The translations under genes were made by a program, and so were the position numbers. Below, one piece after another: positions 7,884 to 18,094 of a stretch of DNA of 43,296 nt; within the stretch, counting starts at the first letter, position 1; every line of letters begins with the position of its first letter. Source of the DNA: Rhodospirillales bacterium (GTDB taxonomy: Bacteria > Pseudomonadota > Alphaproteobacteria > Rhodospirillales > Casp-alpha2); the NCBI GenBank assembly GCA_028825025.1, contig JAPKAX010000004.1, forward strand, positions 1 to 43,296. The letters are read 5' to 3'. Below the pieces are notes generated by a model that saw only the letters and a list, made by a program, of their open reading frames with translations, searched no databases and was not told the DNA's origin.

Positions 7884-9314
7884 TTACCGATTTATTACAA
7901 GATCACGCATTTTACCCGCCCGTTCGACGGATACCCGCCAACGTTCAACGGTTTTTCCTAAAACCTTTATAAGTTTTTTTACATTAGGTGTGTTTTTTCC
8001 ATTAACAGAGCGCACAATATCACCGCGCTGAAAGCCCAACCGGTTTGCAGGAGATCCCCGTTTAATAGCCAATATAAACACCCCATCAAAAAAGAGACCT
8101 AGATCCAATTCGTCAGCTAGAGCGGGTGACATATTAGCAACTTGAGCACCCTGCAATGGTTGTTCGCCGTCTAAAGCTTTAATGTTGCGTTTTGGGATTT
8201 CAGGTGCAGCTTCCAGGTTCAAATTTAGGGCGAGAGTTTTATTGCCACGCCAAACCCTTAAAACAACCTGATCACCCACAGGCAAGGTAGCAATCCTGTG
8301 TGCTAACGCATTACCATCGAAAGCTTGATGTCCGTTTACAGCCAAGATGACATCGCCGGTACGCAATCCAGCTTTTTTGGCGGCACCGTGTTTATGAACG
8401 GCATTAATTAGAACGCCCGCAGGAGTCTCTAACCCCAAAGAATTTGCAATATCTTGGTTTACTGTTTGCCCCGATGCCCCAAGCCATGGGCGCACAAGCT
8501 TACCCGCTTCTGAAATACCCCGAATAACAGCACGTACCATGTTTGAGGGTACGGCGAAACCAATACCTTGTGATCCTCCACTTTTTGAAAAAATAGCGGT
8601 ATTAATTCCAACCAATCGACCATCTAGACCGACCAAAGCCCCACCAGAATTACCAGGATTAATAGAAGCATCTGTTTGAATAAATGAACCTAAAGTTGAC
8701 AAACCTACTCCAGAGCGTGATAAAGCGGAAACAATTCCACTGGTCACGGTTTGACCAACTCCAAATGGATTGCCAATGGCTAAAACCAAATCACCAACTT
8801 CTAAGTCATCGGAATCAGACAGGACAATAACAGGTAAAGGTTTACCGTTCGTTTTGATCCGTAAAATAGCTAAGTCAGTTTTTTCGTCAGTGGCGACCAA
8901 TTCAGCATCAAATTCACGTCGATCATGCAAAACAACACGGATCGTATCCGCACCTTCAATGACGTGATTGTTGGTTACAATAACACCATCTTCAGCGACA
9001 ATGACGCCGGAACCCAGTGAGTTTTGTTGGCGTTTTATTTCACGCCCTCCCCGGCCAGCACCGAAACCATTACCAAAGAACTGTCGGAAAAAAGGATCAT
9101 CAAATAACGGCATACGGGCACGGGTACGAACAATTTTACGAGTGTAAATATTAACAACAGCTGGTGCTGTTTTTTTAACTAAAGGGGCGAATGACAGCTG
9201 CGTCTCTAGCTGGTTCTCCGGGACACTTTTTTGGGTAGCAAATGCAGTGTCACCAAGAACAAATGAACAAGCGATCAATCCGAATGCGGACAATTGACGT
9301 AGAATAAAAAACAT
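7884..9314 (-). CDS. Periplasmic Do-like serine protease (DegP/DegQ family)
   Basis: This is an S1C-family protease and chaperone that degrades misfolded envelope proteins. The 476-residue precursor has a signal peptide (hydrophobic 4-20, likely cleavage after AFA at about 26). The trypsin-like domain has catalytic His117 (TNNHVIEG), Asp147 (KTDLAIL) and Ser223 (GNSGGAL). Two PDZ domains follow, at about 270-360 (LVRPWLGASGQ, AGLRTGDVILAVNG) and 385-475 (RGSPANRLGFQRGDIVRSVNG). AAGGTGAG precedes the ATG. It heads the rarA-crcB-rluC group and is insulated from the ribosomal operon by a terminator. DegP and DegQ cannot be told apart here. Confidence 0.92.
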   Translation of the reverse strand: MFFILRQLSAFGLIACSFVLGDTAFATQKSVPENQLETQLSFAPLVKKTAPAVVNIYTRKIVRTRARMPLFDDPFFRQFFGNGFGAGRGGREIKRQQNSLGSGVIVAEDGVIVTNNHVIEGADTIRVVLHDRREFDAELVATDEKTDLAILRIKTNGKPLPVIVLSDSDDLEVGDLVLAIGNPFGVGQTVTSGIVSALSRSGVGLSTLGSFIQTDASINPGNSGGALVGLDGRLVGINTAIFSKSGGSQGIGFAVPSNMVRAVIRGISEAGKLVRPWLGASGQTVNQDIANSLGLETPAGVLINAVHKHGAAKKAGLRTGDVILAVNGHQAFDGNALAHRIATLPVGDQVVLRVWRGNKTLALNLNLEAAPEIPKRNIKALDGEQPLQGAQVANMSPALADELDLGLFFDGVFILAIKRGSPANRLGFQRGDIVRSVNGKNTPNVKKLIKVLGKTVERWRVSVERAGKMRDLVINR

Positions 9315-9397
9315 TTTAGAAAACTCACCTTAATCCAAATACACAGCGAAATCGTACATACATACCTAATCTCTACTCAGTATTAGCATCCCTAAAA

Positions 9398-9428
9398 TGA
9401 AAAAGGCAGCCATAAGGCTGCCTTTTCA
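9398..9428 (-). terminator. Rho-independent terminator after rplQ
   Basis: A GC-rich inverted repeat (AAGGCAGCC / GGCTGCCTT, extended by A/T pairs, four-base loop) sits 24 bases after the rplQ stop. On the minus strand it ends in a T-rich run. It should end the ribosomal superoperon and separate it from the protease gene. Confidence 0.85.
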
Positions 9429-9451
9429 TCAACATTATCACTGATAACGTC

Positions 9452-9886
9452 TTATTCTTGAACCAACTCGCCCGCTTCTTCAAGCTCAGCTTCATGGCGC
9501 GCAATATCTGCAGCACCTTTCGCGTCTGTGTCACGATCTACGTATTCAATAAATGCCAACGGCGCATCATCACCATAACGGAAACCAGCTTTAAGTACAC
9601 GCGAATACCCACCTTGGCGTTCTTTATAGCGTGTTGCTAATGTATCAAATAATTTAGATACAGCCGCATCATCACGCAAGAATGCAAAAGCTTGGCGACG
9701 GGCATGAATATCGCCGCGCTTGCCAAGAGTAATCATTTTATCAGCAAAACCACGAAGTTCCTTTGCTTTAGGCAAAGTTGTTTTGATTTGCTCGTGAGTA
9801 ATCAAAGAAACAACCATGTTCGAAAACATAGCCTTACGATGAGAACTGGTCCGATTGAGTAAGCGGTGTTTAAAGCGATGTCGCAT
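9452..9886 (-). CDS. rplQ: Large ribosomal subunit protein bL17
   Basis: bL17 binds 23S rRNA near the tunnel exit of the 50S subunit. The 144-residue protein starts [20 protein letters not shown] and contains [19 protein letters not shown] and [10 protein letters not shown]. It ends in an acidic tail ([15 protein letters not shown]) that is common in alphaproteobacteria. AAGGAG precedes the ATG. It is the last gene of the superoperon, after rpoA, as in most alpha operons. Confidence 0.97.
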   Translation of the reverse strand: MRHRFKHRLLNRTSSHRKAMFSNMVVSLITHEQIKTTLPKAKELRGFADKMITLGKRGDIHARRQAFAFLRDDAAVSKLFDTLATRYKERQGGYSRVLKAGFRYGDDAPLAFIEYVDRDTDAKGAADIARHEAELEEAGELVQE

Positions 9887-9989
9887 AGGTAGGCTCCTTC
9901 ATTTATCTGCGCGTGCCATTTAACCCACAGATTTTGATTTTAAGTTTGTATATAGGCTTATTACTCAACAAACATTATGAACTTTGTGG

Positions 9990-11006
9990 TCAGAATGGGT
10001 CTTCAAGTCTTTTCGCTAACTCTTCGATGTTCTCTGGTGGCCATGCAGCAATTTCCATACCTAAGTGTAAGCCCATTTGGCTCAATACTTCTTTGATTTC
10101 ATTCAAAGATTTACGGCCAAAGTTTGGAGTCCGAAGCATGTCAGCTTCGCTTTTCTGAACCAAATCACCAATGTAGATTATGTTATCGTTCTTAAGGCAG
10201 TTCGCAGAACGGACGGAAAGCTCAAGCTCATCAACTTTACGAAGAAGATTGCGGTTAAACGGTAGATCATCTTTCTGCTCTGCAGTAGATTTTTGATCTG
10301 GCTCGTCAAAGTTGACGAACAACTGTAATTGATCTTGTAGAATACGTGCAGCTAAAGCCACAGCATCATCAGGTGTTACAGCGCCGTTCGTCAGCACATC
10401 GATAGCTAATTTATCATGGTCTGTAATTTGACCAACACGCGAGTTTTCAATTTTGTAAGAAACCTTACGTACAGGTGAGAACACAGCATCAATAGGAATA
10501 AGACCGATTGGGCTATCTTCTTGTTTGTTTGAGGTGGCAGCTACGTAGCCTTTGCCATTCTCAACAACCAATTCCATTGAAAGTTTAGCACCTTTGTCAA
10601 GGTGACAGAGAACCAAATCAGGATTCATCACTTCAATATCAGCACCAGTGTCAATTTGACCAGCTGTAACTTCACCGGGACCCGTTGCTTTTAAAGTAAC
10701 GTGCTTTGGACCTTCAACATGCATCTTCAGGGCAACGCCCTTCATATTTAACACAATGTCAGTTACATCTTCACGAACGCCTGGAACAGACGAAAATTCG
10801 TGTAATACACCTTCAATTTGGATAGCGGTAACTGCAGCACCTTGTAGCGAAGAAAGCAAAATCCGACGTAAAGCATTGCCTAACGTCAAACCAAAACCAC
10901 GTTCTAGAGGTTCTGCAACGATGGTTGCCATACGATTAGGATCTATACCAGGCTCGACTTCAAGTTTTGCCGGTTTAATCAACTCTTGCCAATTCTTTTG
11001 AATCAC
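9990..11006 (-). CDS. rpoA: RNA polymerase alpha subunit
   Basis: The alpha dimer starts RNA polymerase assembly, and its C-terminal domain contacts UP elements and activators. With a GTG start at 11006, preceded by GAGG, the protein is 338 residues, the usual alphaproteobacterial length, and starts with the conserved [12 protein letters not shown] farther in-frame start at 11045 would add 13 untypical residues. The N-terminal domain shows [20 protein letters not shown]. The C-terminal domain (about 260-330) has [19 protein letters not shown] and the helix-hairpin-helix region [18 protein letters not shown]. Confidence 0.96.
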   Translation of the reverse strand: MIQKNWQELIKPAKLEVEPGIDPNRMATIVAEPLERGFGLTLGNALRRILLSSLQGAAVTAIQIEGVLHEFSSVPGVREDVTDIVLNMKGVALKMHVEGPKHVTLKATGPGEVTAGQIDTGADIEVMNPDLVLCHLDKGAKLSMELVVENGKGYVAATSNKQEDSPIGLIPIDAVFSPVRKVSYKIENSRVGQITDHDKLAIDVLTNGAVTPDDAVALAARILQDQLQLFVNFDEPDQKSTAEQKDDLPFNRNLLRKVDELELSVRSANCLKNDNIIYIGDLVQKSEADMLRTPNFGRKSLNEIKEVLSQMGLHLGMEIAAWPPENIEELAKRLEDPF

Positions 11007-11138
11007 GGGGGCGACCTCACACTCGTAGAAATTATTCCAGACCACTTATAAATGGCCCACATTTAACTAAAACCTAAATGGCTTAGCTATGGAAATAACA
11101 ATAATCCCCACGCATAAGCAGGAATTATCTGAAAACAA

Positions 11139-11531
11139 TTAAACGCGCCGACGTTTCCGTGGGCGACATCCGTTGTGCGGAATGGGCGTTACGTCACGGA
11201 TCGCCGTAATCGTAAAACCAACCGCTTGCAACGCACGCAAAGCAGATTCGCGTCCAGCACCAGGGCCTTTCACTTCTACTTCTAGCGTTTTCATGCCATG
11301 TTCGATGGCTTTATTTCCAGCATCTTCACCGGCCAGCTGCGCCGCATAAGGCGTAGATTTCCGAGACCCTTTAAAGCCCATCGTTCCAGCAGATGACCAA
11401 GCAATTGCATTGCCCTGTGCATCCGTGATGGTAATCATCGTGTTGTTAAAAGTAGCATTTACGTGTGCAACGCCGGATACAATATTCTTGCGCTCGCGGC
11501 GTCGCGAGCGTTGAGTTGTTGGCTTAGCCAT
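11139..11531 (-). CDS. rpsK: Small ribosomal subunit protein uS11
   Basis: uS11 sits on the 30S platform near the E site. All 130 residues fit the family: a basic N-terminus with [20 protein letters not shown], then [20 protein letters not shown], and the conserved end [18 protein letters not shown]. It lies between rpsM and rpoA. There is no rpsD between them, as expected for alphaproteobacteria. Confidence 0.97.
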   Translation of the reverse strand: MAKPTTQRSRRRERKNIVSGVAHVNATFNNTMITITDAQGNAIAWSSAGTMGFKGSRKSTPYAAQLAGEDAGNKAIEHGMKTLEVEVKGPGAGRESALRALQAVGFTITAIRDVTPIPHNGCRPRKRRRV

Positions 11532-11546
11532 ATTACGTCCTCAAAA

Positions 11547-11915
11547 TTATTTCTTTTTACCAGCAATAGACTTTGCTGGGCCTTTTCGGGTACGGGCATT
11601 GGTATGGGTCCGCTGACCACGTACCGGCAAACCACGACGGTGGCGAAGCCCCCGGTAGCACCCTAAATCCATTAAACGCTTGATATTGATTGCCCGCTCA
11701 CGTCGCAAATCGCCTTCAACTTGGTAATCTGTATCAATAAGCTCACGAATCTTCGTCAATTCGTCATCAGTTAATTGATTGACACGGCGTTCCAAAGGAA
11801 TCCCGCAGACTTCGCAAATCTTTTGCGCAGAAGTTCTTCCAATACCATGAATATATGTTAGAGCGATAATCGCCCGTTTCGCAGTTGGAATATTAACACC
11901 AGAAATACGCGCCAA
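11547..11915 (-). CDS. rpsM: Small ribosomal subunit protein uS13 (TTG start)
   Basis: uS13 lies in the 30S head and contacts the 50S subunit and P-site tRNA. The 122 residues begin [19 protein letters not shown] and contain the helix-two-turn-helix region [13 protein letters not shown]. They end in the basic tail [17 protein letters not shown]. The start codon is TTG, supported by AAGGAG seven bases upstream and by alignment of the first residues with the family. It is the first gene downstream of a strong promoter at about 11990. Confidence 0.95.
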   Translation of the reverse strand: MARISGVNIPTAKRAIIALTYIHGIGRTSAQKICEVCGIPLERRVNQLTDDELTKIRELIDTDYQVEGDLRRERAINIKRLMDLGCYRGLRHRRGLPVRGQRTHTNARTRKGPAKSIAGKKK

Positions 11916-11941
11916 AGCTTGATCTCCTTAAACTTTGGATT

Positions 11942-11967
11942 AAAAAAAATGTCCGAATAGGTTCGGA
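11942..11967 (-). terminator. Short terminator between adk and rpsM
   Basis: On the minus strand TCCGAA-CCTA-TTCGGA forms a perfect 6-bp hairpin, followed two bases later by eight T. It looks like a weak intrinsic terminator. It begins about four bases after the expected start site of the rpsM promoter, so it may stop read-through from adk or act as an early attenuator. Confidence 0.6.
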
Positions 11968-11976
11968 AAGTGCGCG

Positions 11977-12004
11977 ATTATAGGTTTTTTAATCAGTATG
12001 TCAA
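11977..12004 (-). promoter_or_regulatory. Sigma70-type promoter for rpsM-rpsK-rpoA-rplQ
   Basis: The minus strand reads TTGACA, 16 bases, then TATAAT: both hexamers match the consensus exactly. It lies after adk and points into rpsM. Transcription would start near 11970. It gives the alpha operon its own strong promoter inside the larger cluster. Confidence 0.75.
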
Positions 12005-12037
12005 CCAATCATAGTAACCTAATGTTTCACACAATTC

Positions 12038-12682
12038 CTAAACCGTAATTTCGGCCAGTTGCTTAGCTACTTGGTCTATATCCGCCATACCATCAACTTT
12101 ATCAAGTGCATCATTATCCCGATAATAAGCTATAATAGGAGCCGTTTGTTCGTGATAAGCACTTAAACGCGATCGTATAGTGGTTTCGTTGTCGTCATCA
12201 CGGCGAGAAAATTCATTCCCACCGCATTTGTCACAAACGCCATCAACTGATGGTGTTTGAAATTCGTCGTGGTATCCGGCACCACATTTTTCACACGTGT
12301 AGCGACCGGTGATTCGTTTGATCATGGCTTCATCATCGACAGCCAATTCAATCACGTGATCAATTTTCAAACCTTTAACATCGAGCATTTGATCTAATGC
12401 TTCAGCTTGTGGTGTCGTTCTTGGAAAACCATCCAAAATGAAACCATTAACACAATCGGGCTGATCAATACGGTTCGATATCATACCAATCAAAACATCA
12501 TCTGATACAAGTTGACCTGCATCCATAACTTCTTTTGCTTGCTTGCCTAAATCACTACCTGCAGCTACTTCAGCACGCAACATGTCACCGGTCGAAAGCT
12601 GTAAAATAGAGCACGATTCCTGCAATAACTTAGCTTGTGTACCTTTACCTGCGCCAGGAGGCCCTAGCAAAATCACATTCAT
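12038..12682 (-). CDS. adk: Adenylate kinase with zinc-binding lid
   Basis: This enzyme interconverts AMP and ATP with two ADP in the cytoplasm. The P-loop GPPGAGKGTQ is at 7-16. LSTGDMLR and DGFPRT bind AMP and are followed by the lid. The lid carries four cysteines (TCEKCGAGYHDEF and VCDKCGGNEF), so it probably binds zinc. Length (214) is the full long-form size. Its ATG overlaps the end of secY by four bases (ATGA), the usual secY-adk coupling. Confidence 0.96.
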   Translation of the reverse strand: MNVILLGPPGAGKGTQAKLLQESCSILQLSTGDMLRAEVAAGSDLGKQAKEVMDAGQLVSDDVLIGMISNRIDQPDCVNGFILDGFPRTTPQAEALDQMLDVKGLKIDHVIELAVDDEAMIKRITGRYTCEKCGAGYHDEFQTPSVDGVCDKCGGNEFSRRDDDNETTIRSRLSAYHEQTAPIIAYYRDNDALDKVDGMADIDQVAKQLAEITV

Positions 12683-14022
12683 GAACGGCGGCCTCGCAGC
12701 TTAGATTTCTTAATCAGGCCTTCATATTGATGAGCCAATAAATGAGATTGTACTTGAGCAACTGTATCCATAGTAACTGTTACAACAATCAACAAGCTGG
12801 TACCACCAAAATAGAAAGGAACTGAATATTTAGAAATTAACAATTCAGGTAACAAACATATGATAGCTAGATAACCAGCACCTACACACGTTAATCGTGT
12901 CAAAACGCGGTCCAAATAAGCGGCTGTGTTCTTACCAGGGCGAATACCGGGAACAAACCCACCATATTTCTTCAAGTTATCAGCTGTTTCTTCTGGGTTA
13001 AAGACAACTGCAGTATAGAAAAACGCAAAGAATACGACCATCGAAATATACATAATCAAGTAAACGGGCTGGCCACGACCAAGGTAGGATGCTGCTGAGG
13101 TAAGCCATTCAGGTCCAGTACCTGCTGAAAAGCTAATTACAGTAATCGGCATCAATAGAATTGAACTTGCGAAGATCGGCGGAATAACACCTGCGGTGTT
13201 CAACTTAAGAGGCAAGTGAGAGTTTTCACCACCCGTCATTTTATTACCACGTTGACGTTTTGGGTATTGAATTAAAATTCGTCGCTGTGCCCGTTCCATC
13301 AAAACAATGAAGTAAATGACGCAAACGGACATGATCAATAAGACAAGAATGAAGCCGGTTGAGAGCGCCCCTGTGCGTCCTAATTCAAGAACACTAGCTA
13401 ATGCGGAGGGTAAGTTTGCAACAATACCGGCAAAGATGATCAACGAAATTCCGTTACCAACACCCCGCGCAGTAATTTGTTCACCCAACCACATTAAGAA
13501 GATTGTACCACCGACCAAAGTAATGACAACTGAGAACCGGAAAAACACACCAGGATCTGCTACAGCTGGTCCTGCACTTGAAGAAACACCTTCAAGACCG
13601 GCCGCTATGCCAAAAGCCTGTACCGCAGCAATAACGACTGTTAAATAGCGTGTATATTGATTGATTTTTTTACGTCCAGCTTCGCCTTCTTTTTTCATAG
13701 CTTCCATCTGTGGCGACACAGCAGTCATAAGCTGCATGATAATCGACGCCGAGATATAAGGCATTATGTTAAGAGCAAAGATGGTCATCCGGCTTAAGGC
13801 ACCGCCAGAGAACATATCGAACATTCCAAGAATTCCACCCTGATTCTGGCGAAAAATATCCTCCAAAACAGTTGGGTCTATACCGGGCAGTGGAATAAAT
13901 GTTCCAAGCCGATATACTAGAAGTGCACCCAGTGTAAACCAGATGCGATTCTTAAGTTCCGTAGCTTTGGCAAAAGCGCCGAAATTTATATTGGATGCGA
14001 GTTGTTCTGCGGCTGATGCCAT
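12679..14022 (-). CDS. secY: Protein translocase subunit SecY
   Basis: SecY forms the protein-conducting channel in the inner membrane. The 447 residues contain about ten hydrophobic helices. Family motifs include RLGTFIPLPGIDP in the first helix, FDMFSGGALSRMTIFALNIMP in broken form, GNGISLIIFAGIVA, and the cytoplasmic loop RRILIQYPKRQ. The C-terminal YEGLIKKSKLRGRRS is also typical. It follows rplO as in the usual spc operon and overlaps adk by four bases. Confidence 0.97.
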   Translation of the reverse strand: MASAAEQLASNINFGAFAKATELKNRIWFTLGALLVYRLGTFIPLPGIDPTVLEDIFRQNQGGILGMFDMFSGGALSRMTIFALNIMPYISASIIMQLMTAVSPQMEAMKKEGEAGRKKINQYTRYLTVVIAAVQAFGIAAGLEGVSSSAGPAVADPGVFFRFSVVITLVGGTIFLMWLGEQITARGVGNGISLIIFAGIVANLPSALASVLELGRTGALSTGFILVLLIMSVCVIYFIVLMERAQRRILIQYPKRQRGNKMTGGENSHLPLKLNTAGVIPPIFASSILLMPITVISFSAGTGPEWLTSAASYLGRGQPVYLIMYISMVVFFAFFYTAVVFNPEETADNLKKYGGFVPGIRPGKNTAAYLDRVLTRLTCVGAGYLAIICLLPELLISKYSVPFYFGGTSLLIVVTVTMDTVAQVQSHLLAHQYEGLIKKSKLRGRRS

Positions 14023-14116
14023 TTAGTCTGTCTCTTTTATTTTGTTAAAGTTAAGCGGTGTTTAAGCCACGTTACTTTGGCACATATTATAGTTCAGCTC
14101 TCTGGCTTTAGTTCTG

Positions 14117-14662
14117 TTATTCAGCTCTAACTTTTGCTAAACGCTCTTGCCGTTCAGCAGAAATACGTTCTCTGGCTTTACCTTTACCTTCAACCTTAGG
14201 TTTTGGTGTCGGTAATGTAACGCTTCCACCCGCTTTCTCTATAGCTGCAATAGCAGTTTTAGAGGCACGTGCCACACTGATATTTAATTTAGCTTTAATC
14301 TCGCCTTGTGCAAGGAGCTTAACACCGTCTTTAGAACGTGACACCAAACCTAATTTTAACAAACTTACGTCTGTTAATGGTTCTTTAGCATCAAGCCGAC
14401 CAGCGTCAATCGCTTTTTGCAGCTTACTGAGGTTGATTTCAGCAAAGTCTTTCGAGAAAGGGTTGTTAAAACCACGCTTTGGAAGTCGACGATACAAAGG
14501 CATTTGGCCACCTTCAAAACCTAAAAGCGAAACACCACTTCTAGATTTTTGGCCCTTATGACCGCTTCCAGCTGTTTTGCCTTTGCCGGAACCGATACCA
14601 CGGCCGACGCGCTTACGGTTTTTGGTGGCGCCTTGCTTATCACTAATTTCATTTAGTCGCAT
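14117..14662 (-). CDS. rplO: Large ribosomal subunit protein uL15, long C-terminus
   Basis: uL15 is a late-assembly 50S protein. The start [20 protein letters not shown] and the glycine-rich [20 protein letters not shown] are typical, as is [17 protein letters not shown]. At 181 residues it is about 20-30 longer than many bacterial forms, because of a charged tail ([20 protein letters not shown] in part). The tail reads as normal basic coding sequence, not a frameshift. Confidence 0.96.
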   Translation of the reverse strand: MRLNEISDKQGATKNRKRVGRGIGSGKGKTAGSGHKGQKSRSGVSLLGFEGGQMPLYRRLPKRGFNNPFSKDFAEINLSKLQKAIDAGRLDAKEPLTDVSLLKLGLVSRSKDGVKLLAQGEIKAKLNISVARASKTAIAAIEKAGGSVTLPTPKPKVEGKGKARERISAERQERLAKVRAE

Positions 14663-14702
14663 TTTGCAAACTTCCTGTACTTATTGGTCAACAACGCGGG
14701 CT

Positions 14703-14894
14703 TCAGCCTGCGTCTTCAACGCGAACTAGGTGATTAATCTTGTTGATCATTCCACGAACGGATGGTGTGTCTTCCAACTCGCGTGTCCGATGCATTTTGT
14801 TCAATCCCAAACCTTTAAGAGTTTGGAGTTGATCCTTCGGGCGGCCAATTGGGCTTCCAATCTGGGTAACCGTAACTGTTTGTTTTTTCGCCAT
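14703..14894 (-). CDS. rpmD: Large ribosomal subunit protein uL30
   Basis: This is a 63-residue 50S protein with the single conserved fold of uL30: [20 protein letters not shown], then [20 protein letters not shown], then [13 protein letters not shown]. The gene lies between rpsE and rplO, its standard place in the spc operon. Confidence 0.96.
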   Translation of the reverse strand: MAKKQTVTVTQIGSPIGRPKDQLQTLKGLGLNKMHRTRELEDTPSVRGMINKINHLVRVEDAG

Positions 14895-14910
14895 GGTCTA
14901 ATTCCCGTCC

Positions 14911-15528
14911 TTATGCCGTCTCAAGTTGATCAGTACGTCGTGCGACGATCTCACCAACTTTTTTACCACGACGTGAAGCAATGCCACGTGGTGATTGACA
15001 AACTTTCAAAGCTTCAAACGTTGCTTTGATCATGTTATGTGGATTCGAGGTTCCGATAGATTTAGCTACGACGTCCTGAACACCCATTGTCTCAAAAACA
15101 GCGCGCATTGGACCACCAGCAATAATACCAGTTCCCGGAGGCGCTGCGCGCATGAATACTTTACCTGCGCCAAAACGACCTAAAATATCATGATGTAAAG
15201 TACGGCCTTCACGTAAAGGTACTCGGATCATGTCGCGCTTTGCTTGATCCGTTGCTTTACGGATTGCTTCTGGAACTTCGCGGGCCTTACCGGTACCGTA
15301 ACCAACACGACCACGTCCATCACCAACAACAACCAAAGCAGAGAACGAAAAACGACGCCCACCCTTGATTACTTTTGATACGCGGTTAATATGAACAAGT
15401 TTATCAATGAGGTCATCACCTTCGTCACGATCGTTACGTCCACGGTTTTCACCGCCACGTCCACGTCCGCCAGAACCTGAGCCTTTTTGGTTGCGTCCCG
15501 GAGCACGCGGTGTTGCTGTATCAGCCAT
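14911..15528 (-). CDS. rpsE: Small ribosomal subunit protein uS5
   Basis: uS5 helps with decoding accuracy and mRNA unwinding in the 30S subunit. The first 35 residues are a Gly/Arg-rich low-complexity extension ([20 protein letters not shown] in part), common in alphaproteobacteria. The double-stranded RNA-binding fold follows ([39 protein letters not shown]). The C-terminal domain has [16 protein letters not shown] and [16 protein letters not shown]. Length is 205. Confidence 0.96.
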   Translation of the reverse strand: MADTATPRAPGRNQKGSGSGGRGRGGENRGRNDRDEGDDLIDKLVHINRVSKVIKGGRRFSFSALVVVGDGRGRVGYGTGKAREVPEAIRKATDQAKRDMIRVPLREGRTLHHDILGRFGAGKVFMRAAPPGTGIIAGGPMRAVFETMGVQDVVAKSIGTSNPHNMIKATFEALKVCQSPRGIASRRGKKVGEIVARRTDQLETA

Positions 15529-15539
15529 CTCAATAACTC

Positions 15540-15902
15540 CTAAAAACTCAGGCCGCCCTCACGAGCAGCTTCGGCCAACGCTTTGATGCGGCCATGATAT
15601 TTAAAACCGCCGCGATCAAAGACGACTTCTTTGACGCCTTTTTTCATAGCGCGTTCGGCGATTAATGAGCCAATAACTGCAGCAGCAGAAGTCGTAGAAC
15701 CATTTTTCAATGTCATACGCTGATCTTTTTCAAGCGTAGAAGCAGCTGCTACCGTTAAACCCTGAGCGTCGTCGATCAATTGCACATAAATGTGTTGTCC
15801 GGACCTAAATACCGATAAACGCGGACGTCCACCAGCATTACGACGAATTTTTATGCGGGTACGTTGCTTGCGACGCGCCGTCATTCTATTATTATTGGCC
15901 AT
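15540..15902 (-). CDS. rplR: Large ribosomal subunit protein uL18
   Basis: uL18 binds 5S rRNA in the central protuberance. The 120 residues carry the basic start [20 protein letters not shown], then [16 protein letters not shown], and the end [20 protein letters not shown]. The start lies two bases after the rplF stop, so translation is probably coupled. Confidence 0.97.
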   Translation of the reverse strand: MANNNRMTARRKQRTRIKIRRNAGGRPRLSVFRSGQHIYVQLIDDAQGLTVAAASTLEKDQRMTLKNGSTTSAAAVIGSLIAERAMKKGVKEVVFDRGGFKYHGRIKALAEAAREGGLSF

Positions 15903-15904
15903 GA

Positions 15905-16438
15905 TTATTTCTTCTTCCCTTCTTTACGCAGGATGTATTCACCTTCGTACTTAATCCCTTTGCCTTTATAAGGCTCTGGTTTACGATAACTGCGAATTTC
16001 TGCGGCAACTTGGCCAACTCTTTGTTTGTCAGCTCCAGAAATAGAAACGTGCGTTTGATCTGCACATTTAATTTCAATACCTTCAGGAATTGGGTAGTTT
16101 ACATCATGGCTAAAGCCAAGTTGCAGGACCAATTCCTTGCCTTGAATAGCGGCACGATAACCAACACCGTTGATTTCTAGCTTCTTTTCAAAACCATCGG
16201 ATACACCGATGATTAAATTATTAACAACTGTACGCGACGTTCCCCACATTTTGCGAGCAGTGATACTGTCGCCAACAGGGTTAAGAGCAAGGATGTTTCC
16301 ATCCTGGGTGATTGCGACTTCTTGAACCAAAGTTGCAGACAATTCACCGTTTTTGCCTTTAGCCGTAACCGATTGTCCAGTAATATTTACTGTAACGCCG
16401 GCGGGAACCTCAATGGGTTTGTTACCGATACGGGACAT
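15905..16438 (-). CDS. rplF: Large ribosomal subunit protein uL6
   Basis: uL6 sits near the GTPase-associated region of the 50S subunit. The 177 residues start [19 protein letters not shown], preceded by AGGAAAG. The second domain ends with [19 protein letters not shown] in its usual place. An upstream in-frame start at 16477 would add 13 untypical residues and overlap the intergenic region, so I rejected it. Confidence 0.96.
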   Translation of the reverse strand: MSRIGNKPIEVPAGVTVNITGQSVTAKGKNGELSATLVQEVAITQDGNILALNPVGDSITARKMWGTSRTVVNNLIIGVSDGFEKKLEINGVGYRAAIQGKELVLQLGFSHDVNYPIPEGIEIKCADQTHVSISGADKQRVGQVAAEIRSYRKPEPYKGKGIKYEGEYILRKEGKKK

Positions 16439-16483
16439 GGACTTTCCTATTCTCACTATAATCAAGTGTAAAAACACTCAACT

Positions 16484-16882
16484 TTAAAATACCTGACAAA
16501 GAACTTCACCACCGACATTGCCTTCGCGTGCTTCGGAGTCCGAAAGCACACCGCGAGGCGTCGAAAGAATGGCAATACCCAATCCATTATAAACCCTAGT
16601 TAGGTCTTTGATGCCTGAGTAGACACGGCGGCCCGGAGTAGATACGCGTTTAATTTCGCGAATAACCGGATCACCTTCGTGATACTTAAGTTCAATTGAA
16701 ATTTCCGAAATACCGGGGCGAAGTTCATGTTGAGAGAAGTCACGAATGTAACCTTCGCGCTTCAACACGTCCAATACGCCGTTCCGCAATTTCGATGCGG
16801 GTGAAGAAATTGTATTCTTGCGTGCTCGTTGTCCATTACGGATACGAGTCAGCATGTCACCCAAGGGATCTGTCATTGACAT
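16484..16882 (-). CDS. rpsH: Small ribosomal subunit protein uS8
   Basis: uS8 is a primary 16S rRNA-binding protein and, in E. coli, the translational repressor of the spc operon. The 132 residues start with [19 protein letters not shown] and end with the conserved [16 protein letters not shown] and GGEVLCQVF. The ATG at 16882 has GGGAGAG upstream; a second ATG two codons later is possible. Confidence 0.97.
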   Translation of the reverse strand: MSMTDPLGDMLTRIRNGQRARKNTISSPASKLRNGVLDVLKREGYIRDFSQHELRPGISEISIELKYHEGDPVIREIKRVSTPGRRVYSGIKDLTRVYNGLGIAILSTPRGVLSDSEAREGNVGGEVLCQVF

Positions 16883-16895
16883 TTAAAGGCTCTCC

Positions 16896-17201
16896 CTACC
16901 AACTAGACTTGACCATGCCGGGAATTTGCCCAGCAGAAGCCAACTCGCGCAGAGCTATACGGCTCAGCTTAAATTTTCTATAATTGCCGCGGGGACGACC
17001 CGACAGCTCACAACGTAATCTTAGGCGCACAGCTGCAGAATTTCGTGGAATTTCTGCAAGTTTTAAGCGAGCATTAAATCTCTCTTCAGGCGTCAAAGAC
17101 GTATCTTTTGCCACTACCATTAAAGCAGCTCGCTTTGAAGCGAACTTCTTTACTAGTAAGGTGCGCTTTAAATTGCGCTCGACGGCACTTTTCTTAGCCA
17201 T
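16896..17201 (-). CDS. rpsN: Small ribosomal subunit protein uS14 (zinc-free form)
   Basis: uS14 lies in the 30S head next to uS3 and uS10. At 101 residues it is the long, zinc-independent form: the CxxC pairs of the short form are absent. Typical stretches are [20 protein letters not shown] and the conserved [18 protein letters not shown]. The order rplE-rpsN-rpsH is standard. Confidence 0.97.
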   Translation of the reverse strand: MAKKSAVERNLKRTLLVKKFASKRAALMVVAKDTSLTPEERFNARLKLAEIPRNSAAVRLRLRCELSGRPRGNYRKFKLSRIALRELASAGQIPGMVKSSW

Positions 17202-17223
17202 TATTCATTCACTCCAGTTGTCA

Positions 17224-17763
17224 TCAGTTCGCAAACGGCATGTCGAAGCCCTTAAGGAGCGCTTTTGCTTCAGCGTCCGTCTTGGCTGTCGTACAAACAA
17301 TAATATCCATACCTCGGATCTGATCGACTTGGTCATAATCAATTTCTGGGAATACAATCTGTTCTTTCATGCCCATAGCGTAGTTGCCATTGCCATCAAA
17401 GCTTTTTCCCGAAACCCCGCGGAAATCTCTAACGCGTGGTAACGCAATAGTCACCAACCGATCGAGAAATTCGTACATACGATGACGACGTAATGTAACT
17501 TTACAGCCAACTATCATGCCGTCACGTAATTTGAAAGTAGCAATTGATTTCTTAGCTTTTGTGATTACTGGCTTTTGGCCTGTAATACGTTGCATGTCTT
17601 CAACTGCGCCAACAATTTTCTTTTTGTCCTGAGAAGCTTCGCCAACGCCCATATTTAGAACGATTTTGTCGAGCTTCGGGACTTCCATAACACTCTCATA
17701 ACCAAACTCTTCAAGTAGAGATGCTTTGATTGTGTTATTATATTCGTCCTGTAACCGTGTCAT
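17224..17763 (-). CDS. rplE: Large ribosomal subunit protein uL5
   Basis: uL5 binds 5S rRNA and contacts P-site tRNA. From the ATG at 17763 the protein is 179 residues, the standard size, starting [26 protein letters not shown] lies upstream. A TTG at 17787 would overlap the rplX stop and is unlikely. Further marks are [33 protein letters not shown], and [19 protein letters not shown]. Confidence 0.96.
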   Translation of the reverse strand: MTRLQDEYNNTIKASLLEEFGYESVMEVPKLDKIVLNMGVGEASQDKKKIVGAVEDMQRITGQKPVITKAKKSIATFKLRDGMIVGCKVTLRRHRMYEFLDRLVTIALPRVRDFRGVSGKSFDGNGNYAMGMKEQIVFPEIDYDQVDQIRGMDIIVCTTAKTDAEAKALLKGFDMPFAN

Positions 17764-17776
17764 GTGTCGTGTCCTC

Positions 17777-18094
17777 TTAGGAATCAATCACTTCACCAGA
17801 CCGCTTTGCGAACCGGACTTTACGTCCATCTTCGAGGACTTTTGTGCCAACGCGAGTTGGTTTATCGTCCTTTGGGTCTAAGTGAGCTAAGTTTGAAACG
17901 TGAATTGCAGCTTCTTTTTCAATGATCCCGCCGGCAACTGAGCCTGTTGGACGAGTATGGCGCTTGACCATATTTACGCCCTGAACAATTGCCTTATCTA
18001 GCTTTGGGAACACTTTAACCACGTCGCCGGTTTTACCCTTGTCGCGGCCGGTTGTAACCGCAACGCGGTCACCTTTTCTAATTCTAACAGCCAT
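17777..18094 (-). CDS. rplX: Large ribosomal subunit protein uL24
   Basis: uL24 starts 50S assembly. The KOW motif lies in [20 protein letters not shown] near the N-terminus. The gene opens with two consecutive ATG codons that overlap the rplN stop. I chose the second (18094) because it is seven bases from GGAGG; the first (18097) is only four away. The protein is 105 residues. Confidence 0.94.
   Translation of the reverse strand: MAVRIRKGDRVAVTTGRDKGKTGDVVKVFPKLDKAIVQGVNMVKRHTRPTGSVAGGIIEKEAAIHVSNLAHLDPKDDKPTRVGTKVLEDGRKVRFAKRSGEVIDS

Noticed and set aside
12038-12682. The four-cysteine lid of adenylate kinase as foreign
   Set aside because: Zinc-type lids are common in alphaproteobacterial adenylate kinases, and the gene is in its native secY-adk overlap.
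14117-14250. A fusion or frameshift giving the long uL15 tail
   Set aside because: The extra residues are basic and in normal frame, as in other alphaproteobacterial uL15 proteins.
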